IMG/VR virus record: IMGVR_UViG_3300030101_003074
Location: 1 to 36,482 of that record
DNA from: a virus
DNA: 36,482 nt
Direction: 5' to 3' (one strand)
The translations under genes and the position numbers were made by a program. A model generated the notes under the pieces. That model searched no databases. It was not told where the DNA came from and saw nothing but the letters and a program-made list of their open reading frames with translations. Of this stretch, positions 1 to 6,378 are shown piece by piece (the stretch's first letter is position 1; every line of letters begins with the position of its first letter).

Positions 1-60
1 GTACAGTTCTCGATACTCGTTCATTCTTTCTTCTTCCTCCCAACCAACTTTACTTACCAT
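1..60 (-). CDS. 5' end of a gene truncated by the window edge
   Basis: An ATG at 60 opens a frame that runs off the left edge after 20 codons; the visible residues are acidic (WEEEER near the start). The ATG overlaps the end of the upstream 32-residue gene (its last codons read GAT GGT AAG TAA, and the ATG lies in GATGGT), the same tight packing seen throughout the window. A weak purine-rich stretch (AAGAGAACAAG) precedes it. No family can be recognised from 20 residues. Confidence 0.5.
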   Translation of the reverse strand, partial: MVSKVGWEEEERMNEYRELY

Positions 61-148
61 CTTGTTCTCTTGGAAGAAATAAAGGAACCCTTATCCATCC
101 TGCTTTCTTTAATAGAATACTAATTATGTGATCATAATTATATTTCAT
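50..148 (-). CDS. Small hypothetical protein, 32 aa
   Basis: A 32-codon frame starts at an ATG preceded by a very good ribosome binding site (AAAGGAGAGAAAG just upstream, AGGAG at 155-159 in plus coordinates). It ends in TAA and overlaps the next start. The product is basic at the N-terminal half (KYNYDH..., LLKKAGW) with a hydrophobic tail segment (VPLFLP). No family is recognised. The gene follows a structured intergenic element (170-283) and may be controlled by it. Support rests on the ribosome binding site and gene packing, not on homology. Confidence 0.55.
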   Translation of the reverse strand: MKYNYDHIISILLKKAGWIRVPLFLPREQDGK

Positions 149-169
149 CTTTCTCTCCTTTCTTAAATG

Positions 170-283
170 GTAGCGTGTTAGTCCAGTAAATTTTGCAAGA
201 GACACTAGATCTAGTAACAATTTGCAAGAGATATAAACTCATACCTTTCATTAAATTGTTATTAGAGAGTTCTAACACGCTAC
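170..283 (-). promoter_or_regulatory. Candidate structured leader RNA or recombination/operator element
   Basis: This non-coding gap (149-294) contains a perfect 12-base inverted repeat: GTAGCGTGTTAG at 170-181 pairs with CTAACACGCTAC at 272-283. Inside it are a 9-base stem (TAACAATTT 215-223 with AAATTGTTA 253-261) and a 12-base palindrome (ACTAGATCTAGT 204-215). TTTGCAAGAGA is repeated directly at 192-202 and 221-231. Read as RNA from the minus strand this could fold as a closing stem enclosing two hairpins, sited just upstream of the strong ribosome binding site of the 32-aa gene. A 69-codon frame crosses it but has no ribosome binding site. Alternatives are an operator or a site-specific recombination site. 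The function is inferred only from structure. Confidence 0.4.
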
Positions 284-294
284 TAATCATTCTA

Positions 295-804
295 TTACTT
301 AATAGAATATTTTTCAATGAGGCGATCAGCCTGGGAAAAAATACCATGAAGTTCTTTCAACTCCGAATATTTTTTCTTCCAGGATGCCAAATCACGAAAC
401 GCTTGTTGCAACAAATAGTTTCTGTGTTCGGGGTCATTGATCGCCACGTCCAGTGAAACATAACCTCGAGCCTGCTCATCGTCAGACGTAAAAGTTATTG
501 GAACACTATGAAAAGCACGAACAGGTTCGGCTGTTTGCTGAGTCACGACGAGGACCGCTCCTGTTAGAGTCCTGGCTTCGTACTTCCTATACTTCTCAGC
601 TGCTCTAGTGTCGTCCCACTCGAAGCACTCGTGAAGAGGCGAAGTCTTCTTTCTAGCCTCCCGCACAACCAGGTCTGGGGTGAGAGCCCCGTGTTTATAT
701 TCCAAAGCCTCAAGCTGTTCTCCAACAGCTTGAGCGTCCACTGAATACCTTGTACCGTCTCTCCAGACGAATTGTTTATCGCTTACTACTTTTACTTTAG
801 GCAA
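295..804 (-). CDS. Conserved phage protein of unknown function, 169 aa
   Basis: The frame starts at a TTG (804) preceded by GAGGAGGTAAAAA, a strong ribosome binding site with 7-base spacing; an ATG start is not available there. Residues 56-75 contain the motif SPLHECFEWDDTRAAEKYR, which I recognise from a widespread phage/prophage hypothetical family found near replication and recombination genes. The C-terminal third (about 120-169) is helical and charged. It overlaps the end of the upstream 210-aa gene by 8 bases, so the two are probably translated together. No enzymatic motif is visible. Confidence 0.75.
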   Translation of the reverse strand: MPKVKVVSDKQFVWRDGTRYSVDAQAVGEQLEALEYKHGALTPDLVVREARKKTSPLHECFEWDDTRAAEKYRKYEARTLTGAVLVVTQQTAEPVRAFHSVPITFTSDDEQARGYVSLDVAINDPEHRNYLLQQAFRDLASWKKKYSELKELHGIFSQADRLIEKYSIK

Positions 805-1429
805 TTTTTACCTCCTCATTATATTCCATCTTTTGAACTTCAGTAACTTGGAACATACCAAAGTTACCATTCTTTTGTGGTCTCCATTCACCAACACCAG
901 ATGCAAAGCCAGCCACGTTGAAGACGTTGATCAACTGTTCGATAGACCATGCGTTTGAATTGTACTTAACAGGAATACTTGCTTCCCAATCAGTAAACTC
1001 ACCTCTGTATCTAAGATCAGCGGCACCCATACCTACACGAACCATGTCTTCTCTCATAATTGGTTTACCTTTGATAGGAATGAGATCACATGGAATGTGA
1101 AATGATCCACGAGCCGAGACTTTTGTTAAGCCCTCAATGTGTGAACAAGCATTGACTGCAGCTGCTTTGAATGCAATCGCTGGAAAGCCATAACCTGAAC
1201 CGTCAGGCATTTTATACAAAGAGTCATTAAAACATTTTTCAGGATCCTTTGCTTCTCTACCTGCAGCTTTAGCTATTTTCATCTGCTTGTCTCTGATTTC
1301 TTGTTTAGCTTTCTCCGACCATTTGTTACAAATGAGCGGGGAGCTTCCTTTAACTGTAATAATACAGTCATTTAGTTTTATTCCAGGTACCTGGATATTT
1401 TCTGCTTCTTTCTTTTTAGTTGTTGGCAT
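797..1429 (-). CDS. Conserved phage protein of unknown function, 210 aa
   Basis: I chose the ATG at 1429, not the earliest in-frame start at 1462, because GGAGAAATTCAC sits directly before it. The N-terminus is lysine-rich (PTTKKKEAE). Recognisable features are SPLICNKWSEKAKQEI near residues 29-44 and a glycine/aromatic patch, GFASGVGEWRPQKNGNFGMF, near residues 177-196. These match a phage family that commonly sits next to the 169-aa protein seen here. The glycine-rich end loosely recalls RAMP-type folds, but this is only an impression. Its place among replication genes suggests an early DNA- or RNA-related role. Confidence 0.75.
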   Translation of the reverse strand: MPTTKKKEAENIQVPGIKLNDCIITVKGSSPLICNKWSEKAKQEIRDKQMKIAKAAGREAKDPEKCFNDSLYKMPDGSGYGFPAIAFKAAAVNACSHIEGLTKVSARGSFHIPCDLIPIKGKPIMREDMVRVGMGAADLRYRGEFTDWEASIPVKYNSNAWSIEQLINVFNVAGFASGVGEWRPQKNGNFGMFQVTEVQKMEYNEEVKIA

Positions 1430-1577
1430 GTGAATTTCTCCTTTCTTCAGCTTCCTTGTCAACTAGGTATTCGATAAAGCTGGCAACAGATCTGTAATCT
1501 TGTTCTGCCATCTTTTTTAGTTTTTGGTAACTTGGTTTCTTAACCGCTACCGATTTGTATTTGCCCGTGTCTGTCAT
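1416..1577 (-). CDS. Ribbon-helix-helix-like small protein, 53 aa
   Basis: The pattern fits an Arc/MetJ-type ribbon-helix-helix: a short strand (KYKSVAVKKPSY, residues about 5-16), a first helix (QKLKKMAEQ), a turn (DYRS) and a second helix (VASFIEYLVDKEAEER). Such dimers bind DNA operators. The start at 1577 is chosen because the preceding 21-aa gene ends TAATG, sharing one base with this ATG, which implies translational coupling; in-frame starts up to 1619 are possible. It overlaps the next gene by 14 bases. Being small and promoter-proximal, it may be an early transcriptional regulator. Assigned by pattern only. Confidence 0.6.
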   Translation of the reverse strand: MTDTGKYKSVAVKKPSYQKLKKMAEQDYRSVASFIEYLVDKEAEERRNSHANN

Positions 1578-1642
1578 TACAACCATCCCATCCATACGAA
1601 GATAGCGATAGCAATGCAACAGCCTATTATTACTCTGAGCAT
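1577..1642 (-). CDS. Tiny single-helix membrane peptide, 21 aa
   Basis: An ATG at 1642, preceded by GGAG with 5-base spacing (ACGGAGACTGA), opens a 21-codon frame. After two residues and an arginine the product is almost entirely hydrophobic (VIIGCCIAIAIFVWMGW), the right length for one membrane span. Its stop overlaps the next start as TAATG. It overlaps the preceding 25-aa gene by 13 bases. The good start, hydrophobic composition and coupling support a real gene, but no homologue is known to me. It might act on the inner membrane early in infection; it is not an obvious holin because it lies far from the lysozyme. Confidence 0.5.
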   Translation of the reverse strand: MLRVIIGCCIAIAIFVWMGWL

Positions 1643-1707
1643 TCAGTCTCCGTTTCTTCGTTCTGTATTAATATTACTTCGATCCAACTTGGTATTGAAT
1701 ATTCCAT
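1630..1707 (-). CDS. Small acidic hypothetical peptide, 25 aa
   Basis: The ATG at 1707 follows GAAAGGAGATCAAC, the best ribosome binding site in this part of the window, and is the first start downstream of the promoter at 1739-1768. The 25 residues are hydrophobic in the middle (SWIEVILIQ) and acidic at the end (NEETETE). It may be a functional small protein, or a leader whose translation delivers ribosomes to the two coupled genes downstream. No homology is recognised. Confidence 0.5.
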   Translation of the reverse strand: MEYSIPSWIEVILIQNEETETECSE

Positions 1708-1738
1708 GTTGATCTCCTTTCTACTTTCTATACAACTA

Positions 1739-1768
1739 ATTATATATTATCTCATAATGTAATTACAA
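1739..1768 (-). promoter_or_regulatory. Sigma-70-like promoter, minus strand
   Basis: Read on the minus strand, TTGTAA (1763-1768) is followed after 18 bases by a perfect TATAAT (1739-1744), then TA. The flanks CTTGTAATT and TATAATTA are identical to those of the minus-strand promoter at 9660-9689, with the same 18-base spacer. It sits about 30 bases upstream of the strong ribosome binding site of the 25-aa gene. The rest of the gap (1708-1863) is AT-rich; I see no strong terminator after the polymerase stop at 1864. Confidence 0.6.
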
Positions 1769-1863
1769 GTCCTAATTAGTTATTTTTCTTAATTTTTTTC
1801 CGAATGCAATCATACACGAGCATATCTAAAGCACCCCTGTACGGTCCTTAAAACCGATTTAAT

Positions 1864-3780
1864 TTACTTGATTTCTCCCCAATTATCGCCAATTTCACAA
1901 TCTACCTTTACTGGGACTTTTAGACTAACACATTCAACCATGAGCTTCTCAATCTTCTTTGCCTGGATCTCAGAATCGAAAGAACAGTCCAATTCATCAT
2001 GAACTTGTATGTGAGGGACAATACCTTCACGATAAAGATCTAGAATTGCTTTCTTTGTCATGTCAGCTGCACTGCCTTGTATTAATCTGTTCAGCGCTTT
2101 GTATGTAAAAGCTCGTCTAATATTTTTTCCGTGTTCTTTTCTTGCTTGTTCCAAGGGCAACGGTTTGTGAATACCGAAGCTGGCAGGCTCCCACAAATCA
2201 AAACGACACTTACGTCCAAGTAAAGTTCTGACAAAACCATTTTCTTGTGCAGACTTTGATGCTTGTTCCGTGAGCTGTTTAACAAAAGGAACTCTGCTGT
2301 GATAAGTTTTAAATAACTCATCAGCTTGCTCATCATTTAATCCTAACTGACTTTTTAATTTACCTTTACCCATACCATAGAATAGTCCCAGGTTAATTGT
2401 CTTTGCAACCTTACGATCTATGTTAGCCATCTCAGCCACAGTGCCATGGAAGTCTAGGTCACTATTATATCCGTCAATGACTTTATCAGCACCCTCCAAA
2501 CCATTCCTGGTTATAGCTGCATAGTGAGCCACAAGTCTGGGCTCTTGTTGATTGTAGTCAAAACAACCCCACTTACAGTCCTGCTCAGGTATAAATAAAC
2601 TTCTAATCATTGGACCTATCTTTTCATTACGAGCTGGTATCTGTTGTAAGTTTGGATTGCTCATAGAAAATCTACCGGTCACTGTGCCTCCTACATCAGA
2701 TTTCATTTGATGTATCTCTGCATGTATACGACCGTTCTTTTGATGTTTCATAATTGTGTCAATGAATGTGGTCCTGGCCTTGTTTATCTCACGAGCCTGA
2801 ACGACAAGCTTAGCAAGTTCACTATTATGTGTAGCTAAAAAATTTTTATCAAACTTAGGTTCCTTTGCTTTTTCTGTTCGATTGTATGGTATTTGCATAG
2901 CGTCAAAAGCTTTGGCGACGGATCGTGCTGCCCAGACATCAATAGAAACTCCTGAAATAGATTTTATTTTTGTAAGGAGGGCATTCTCTTCTTCCAAAAG
3001 ATTCTCTTTGATTTGAGTAGCACGACTGGTGTTAACCCGCACGCCTCTCCACTTCATCTCTATCAACGCAGGAAGTATATTGGTCTCAAGAGAGAAGACA
3101 GAAACTAAATCTTGTTTGTAAATCTCTGACTCTAAACGATGCCATAAACGTAATGTCAGGTCAGCATCTTGTTCTGCATAAGGTCCCACGAACTGAGCGG
3201 GAAGCTTAAACATCTCACCTTTCGGATCAACACCCCACTCTTTCGCAGCTTCATATAATAAATTTTCATTTTTCTTTTCACCCAGGTAATCTTTAGCAAC
3301 AGCGTTAAGAGAATAACCCATGCGATTCTCATCAATAATCTGAGCTGCAATCATTGTATCAATATAATTACCATTGACTTGAACATCTTTTTGTTTGAGC
3401 CATCCTACGTCATACATTGCATTGTGAAAGATTTTACGATTAGGCAAAGCCATTAATTTTTTAAAATTACGATAGAATATTTTCTCATCAAAGTTACCAC
3501 CACCAGGATGTTTCAAAGGAAAGTAACCTTTCCAACCTTCCACAGCTACAGCAACTCCTATCACATCACCCTCTCCTGTTGCCCAACCTGGCCCTATCTC
3601 TTTTATTTTTTCATCTCTTGTTTCTAAGTCTACCGCAATCTCTTTTGCGTCACTCAGGTCAGGAATGCTTTCAGGTGGCAACCATTCACTGGGTGGTTGA
3701 AACATAGGTATTTGGTTACTCATATAGGGCTCTATCCTTTCTTGTTTGTATTCAGGTAATATCCAATCAAATTCATTCAT
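1864..3780 (-). CDS. polA: Family A DNA polymerase with 3'-5' exonuclease
   Basis: This is the phage replicative polymerase, 638 aa, close to T7-like length. The exonuclease domain shows D51/E53 (VDLETRD), D124 (HNAMYD) and Y201...D205 (YAEQDAD). The polymerase domain shows motif A at 407-415 (FDYNQQEPR), motif B at 456-469 (RKVAKTINLGLFYG) and motif C HDE at 594-596. No 5'-3' exonuclease domain is present. In motif B the position equivalent to E. coli Phe762 is Leu464. Its ATG overlaps the helicase stop as ATGA, so helicase and polymerase are likely co-translated. Coupling with the primase and SF1 helicase upstream indicates a self-encoded replisome. Very confident. Confidence 0.97.
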   Translation of the reverse strand: MNEFDWILPEYKQERIEPYMSNQIPMFQPPSEWLPPESIPDLSDAKEIAVDLETRDEKIKEIGPGWATGEGDVIGVAVAVEGWKGYFPLKHPGGGNFDEKIFYRNFKKLMALPNRKIFHNAMYDVGWLKQKDVQVNGNYIDTMIAAQIIDENRMGYSLNAVAKDYLGEKKNENLLYEAAKEWGVDPKGEMFKLPAQFVGPYAEQDADLTLRLWHRLESEIYKQDLVSVFSLETNILPALIEMKWRGVRVNTSRATQIKENLLEEENALLTKIKSISGVSIDVWAARSVAKAFDAMQIPYNRTEKAKEPKFDKNFLATHNSELAKLVVQAREINKARTTFIDTIMKHQKNGRIHAEIHQMKSDVGGTVTGRFSMSNPNLQQIPARNEKIGPMIRSLFIPEQDCKWGCFDYNQQEPRLVAHYAAITRNGLEGADKVIDGYNSDLDFHGTVAEMANIDRKVAKTINLGLFYGMGKGKLKSQLGLNDEQADELFKTYHSRVPFVKQLTEQASKSAQENGFVRTLLGRKCRFDLWEPASFGIHKPLPLEQARKEHGKNIRRAFTYKALNRLIQGSAADMTKKAILDLYREGIVPHIQVHDELDCSFDSEIQAKKIEKLMVECVSLKVPVKVDCEIGDNWGEIK

Positions 3781-5297
3781 CTAAAAATTTCTGAGAATTC
3801 TAAATTACTTTGACTTGCAATAAGATGCAAGGACTCTTTGGCTCTTGTCGCTCCAACGTAAAATACTCTTCTCTCGTCATCAGGATTCGTTAAATAACCC
3901 TCTTCTACTCTTTTGGTAATGTCAGTTAACAACATAACATTGTCAGCCTCACCACCCTTTGCACCATGAATAGTAGATACTTTTATTCTTGGTTTAAAAT
4001 CTATTTCCTCATTGTTACGAAGTAATGACAATACATACACCTTCATTGTCTCTGATACTAAACTTAAAGCATAATGCCATGGCGTCTGTTGTTCTACCTT
4101 GAGTCCATGTTCCGTGCCCAGTGTTGCGATATTAAACATTTTCTTTTCATCTACACCTGTCAATCCTTTATGACCCCTTGCTACATCTTTCTCTAATTTA
4201 AAATACGAATACAAATTCTTTACCTGATCAAAAGAAACCTTATCACCTTTTTGTAAAGTTTCCCAGGTCCGTATTGCTTCTACTAATTTTTGTGATACAG
4301 AAGGATTGTCAAACTTCTCATAATACATACCCATGTCTCTCAACTCCATGACAAGTTGCTCAGCAATATAATTAGTCCTGGCCAGGAGGAGCCATGATCC
4401 GTGTTTCAAGTCTACTGAATCAAAACGATGTATATGTCTTTCTAAGAATCCTGACACAGGTTTAGCCATATATTCTTTTGGCACCCTATTATCTATCCTT
4501 GATACCAAACTATTAGCCACCCGATGCACCGCTATGGGAACTCTGTATGATTGATTTAAAATTTCTCTTTTACCTTCTAAGTTTATTAGAAACTCAGGCT
4601 GAGCACCTGACCATTTAAATATAGCCTGGTCATCATCTCCTGCTATGTAAACTCTTTCTACTTGATCTTGCATGTTCTTAATCATCTCCCACTGTATAAA
4701 AGACAGATCCTGAGCTTCATCAACAATCAATACTTCTAACTTAGACTTTGGTTTTTGTTTATTGTATTCCATCACCATGTCTGTGTAGTCAAATAAATTT
4801 CTTTCTTCTTTATATTTTTTCAAAGCCCTATCAACATAATCTAGTTTCAACCAACCCCCAGGTACGTGACCAAACTCATGAAACACTTTATTTAAAGGTT
4901 CGTTCTTTACTTTAGCTAGGTTGATAAGCTGCATATAAATATCCTCAGCTACGAAGGCACCGTAGTTGTCTACAGTTTTATCTGCATTTTTTAATTTAAC
5001 TTGAAGCAAGTCAGAACACTCATTGTAGTGTTCATCTTTCATTACATTAGTTTTATCTAAACCCAACGAATGATACGCAAGACTATGTAAAGTTCTAAAG
5101 TTAGAAAAATCTTTTCTTTGTAAATTAAATTTTGTGCAGGCTCGATCAATAGCCTCACGAGAAGCTTTGCGGGTAAATGCAAAATATCCTATACGATCGG
5201 GCGGTGTTCCACGTTCCAATTCTTCTTCTACAATACGCAGTAACCTGGTTGTCTTACCTGTTCCTGGTGGACCAAAAATAATATTTGTATTACTCAA
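3777..5297 (-). CDS. SF1 (UvrD/Rep-like) DNA helicase
   Basis: An ATP-dependent superfamily 1 helicase, about 506 aa. Motifs in order: Walker A GPPGTGKTT (9-17), Ia AFTRKA (40-45), II DEAQ (193-196), III AGDDDQAIFKWSGAQ (219-233), V STIHGAKGGEADN (441-453), VI VGATRA (481-486). A TTG start at 5297 is preferred because GGGGA lies 9 bases upstream and it places Walker A at the N-terminus as usual; the earlier in-frame TTG at 5327 has no ribosome binding site. It overlaps the methyltransferase stop by a few bases and the polymerase start by ATGA. Likely the replicative or repair helicase of the phage. Confidence 0.93.
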   Translation of the reverse strand: MSNTNIIFGPPGTGKTTRLLRIVEEELERGTPPDRIGYFAFTRKASREAIDRACTKFNLQRKDFSNFRTLHSLAYHSLGLDKTNVMKDEHYNECSDLLQVKLKNADKTVDNYGAFVAEDIYMQLINLAKVKNEPLNKVFHEFGHVPGGWLKLDYVDRALKKYKEERNLFDYTDMVMEYNKQKPKSKLEVLIVDEAQDLSFIQWEMIKNMQDQVERVYIAGDDDQAIFKWSGAQPEFLINLEGKREILNQSYRVPIAVHRVANSLVSRIDNRVPKEYMAKPVSGFLERHIHRFDSVDLKHGSWLLLARTNYIAEQLVMELRDMGMYYEKFDNPSVSQKLVEAIRTWETLQKGDKVSFDQVKNLYSYFKLEKDVARGHKGLTGVDEKKMFNIATLGTEHGLKVEQQTPWHYALSLVSETMKVYVLSLLRNNEEIDFKPRIKVSTIHGAKGGEADNVMLLTDITKRVEEGYLTNPDDERRVFYVGATRAKESLHLIASQSNLEFSEIFR

Positions 5298-6378
5298 TGT
5301 TATATGTCCCCAAGATACTTTTACCAATCAAGTATGGAATGATAGGCACAACAGAATTGCCTAAGCATTTAAGTCTGTCCACCCTTTTGGGTAAGCCATG
5401 AGCCACTCGACCCACGTCGGGTTCAAACTCCCACCACTTTGAGATCTCTCTGCTACCACGGCGTTGAGATTCTTCCCGTATCCTCTTCTTTCTGGTCGTA
5501 GCTGTGATGCTCCCCCGTTGTTCTTGGCATCGTTCGTCGTTGGTGTCGGCCACCTCAAAGCTACTCTCTCTTCTAATCTGCCTCTTTCCGTCCCTCTCTT
5601 CTGAATGTTCTCGATGTTCTCTGCCATAGCTGCTGACGCTCTCGGTGTCGGCCACATTAGATTTGGATGTGCTACCTGATCGTTCAAACTGATTGGCATT
5701 CCCTTCTCCAGTTTCATCTGCATTCTCTCCTTGCTCGAAGCCCCACGGCCACTGTGAGCATCTGGAGTTCGCCATATCCTCACTGTATCTGCTAGATTCA
5801 AACTGTGACTGCTCTTGCCGTCCTTTGATAATCTTCTCCCTGTCTTTGTCAAATTGATGTTTTGATGCTCTATCTCCTGTGTCGTTGGCGTGGGCAATAA
5901 TCCAGATCCTTTCCCGTTGATGGTTGGCACCGACGCTCGAAGCTGAAATACTAAACGTCCTTGTTGAGTAACCTTCACTCTCCAAGTTCTCGAGTACGGT
6001 GTCGAGACCGAGTTTAACGTGTCCACTAACGTTTTCTCCAATGACCCAAGTTGGCCTGAGTTCTTTGACAAGTCTAAAATACTCTGGCCAGAGATGTCTC
6101 GGATCCTCTTCAGCTTTCTGACGTCCAGCGACTGAGAAGGGTTGACAGGGGTATCCGCCTGTGATGATGTCGATGGAATCAATTCCATCTGCTCTGAGTC
6201 TTTCATGTGTTAGCTCCTTTATATCTCCATACACAGGCACTCCTGGCCAGTGTTTCTTTATTACGTCTTGACAGTATTTCTCCCAATCACAGAAGGCTAC
6301 TGTATCAACGAGTCCCGCTTGCTCTAAACCAAGACTGAACCCACCTATACCTGAAAACAAATCTAAATGTTTTAAAAT
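5290..6378 (-). CDS. dcm: DNA cytosine-5 methyltransferase, AUU start
   Basis: A C5-cytosine methyltransferase, about 362 aa. Motif I LDLFSGIGGF lies at the N-terminus, motif IV GGYPCQPFS has the catalytic Cys near 78, motif VI GEN is near 115, motif VIII QRERIWIIA is near 154, and motifs IX/X (RVAHGLP...RLKCLGNSVVP) are near the end. The segment between VIII and IX is low-complexity, with recurring ADT-type words. The first canonical start (TTG, 6360) would cut motif I and has no ribosome binding site. An ATT at 6378 gives the full motif and follows AAGGAGGAGATACC with ideal spacing, so I place the start there. It probably protects phage DNA from restriction; target unknown. Most of it is overlapped by a second frame (5361-6206). 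Confidence 0.9.
   Translation of the reverse strand: MLKHLDLFSGIGGFSLGLEQAGLVDTVAFCDWEKYCQDVIKKHWPGVPVYGDIKELTHERLRADGIDSIDIITGGYPCQPFSVAGRQKAEEDPRHLWPEYFRLVKELRPTWVIGENVSGHVKLGLDTVLENLESEGYSTRTFSISASSVGANHQRERIWIIAHANDTGDRASKHQFDKDREKIIKGRQEQSQFESSRYSEDMANSRCSQWPWGFEQGENADETGEGNANQFERSGSTSKSNVADTESVSSYGREHREHSEERDGKRQIRRESSFEVADTNDERCQEQRGSITATTRKKRIREESQRRGSREISKWWEFEPDVGRVAHGLPKRVDRLKCLGNSVVPIIPYLIGKSILGTYNIE
5361..6206 (-). CDS. Overprinted protein inside dcm, WPTP-repeat family, 281 aa
   Basis: This frame lies wholly inside the methyltransferase gene in another phase, yet it looks like a real phage family. It has a strong ribosome binding site (AAAGGAGCTAACAC before the ATG), a segment VKVTQQGRLVFQLRASVP, repeated LPTPTT/WPTPRA/WPTPTT words, and a C-terminus GSLNPTWVEWLMAYPKGW. 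I recognise this architecture from proteins encoded with phage Dcm genes. Each WPTP corresponds to a V/IA(D/H)T or similar word in the Dcm frame, because GTGGCCGACACC reads VADT or WPTP. Function is unknown; a methyltransferase partner or specificity protein is conceivable. The alternative is that this frame is only a by-product of constrained Dcm codons. Confidence 0.6.
   Translation of the reverse strand: MKDSEQMELIPSTSSQADTPVNPSQSLDVRKLKRIRDISGQSILDLSKNSGQLGSLEKTLVDTLNSVSTPYSRTWRVKVTQQGRLVFQLRASVPTINGKGSGLLPTPTTQEIEHQNINLTKTGRRLSKDGKSSHSLNLADTVRIWRTPDAHSGRGASSKERMQMKLEKGMPISLNDQVAHPNLMWPTPRASAAMAENIENIQKRGTERGRLEERVALRWPTPTTNDAKNNGGASQLRPERRGYGKNLNAVVAERSQSGGSLNPTWVEWLMAYPKGWTDLNA

Noticed and set aside
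138-347. 69-codon minus-strand frame across the structured gap
   Set aside because: No ribosome binding site, overlaps two better-supported genes, and its sequence is dominated by inverted repeats.
1708-1863. Terminator after the polymerase gene
   Set aside because: Only a 4-bp CGGT/ACCG stem is present and it lacks a following T-run.
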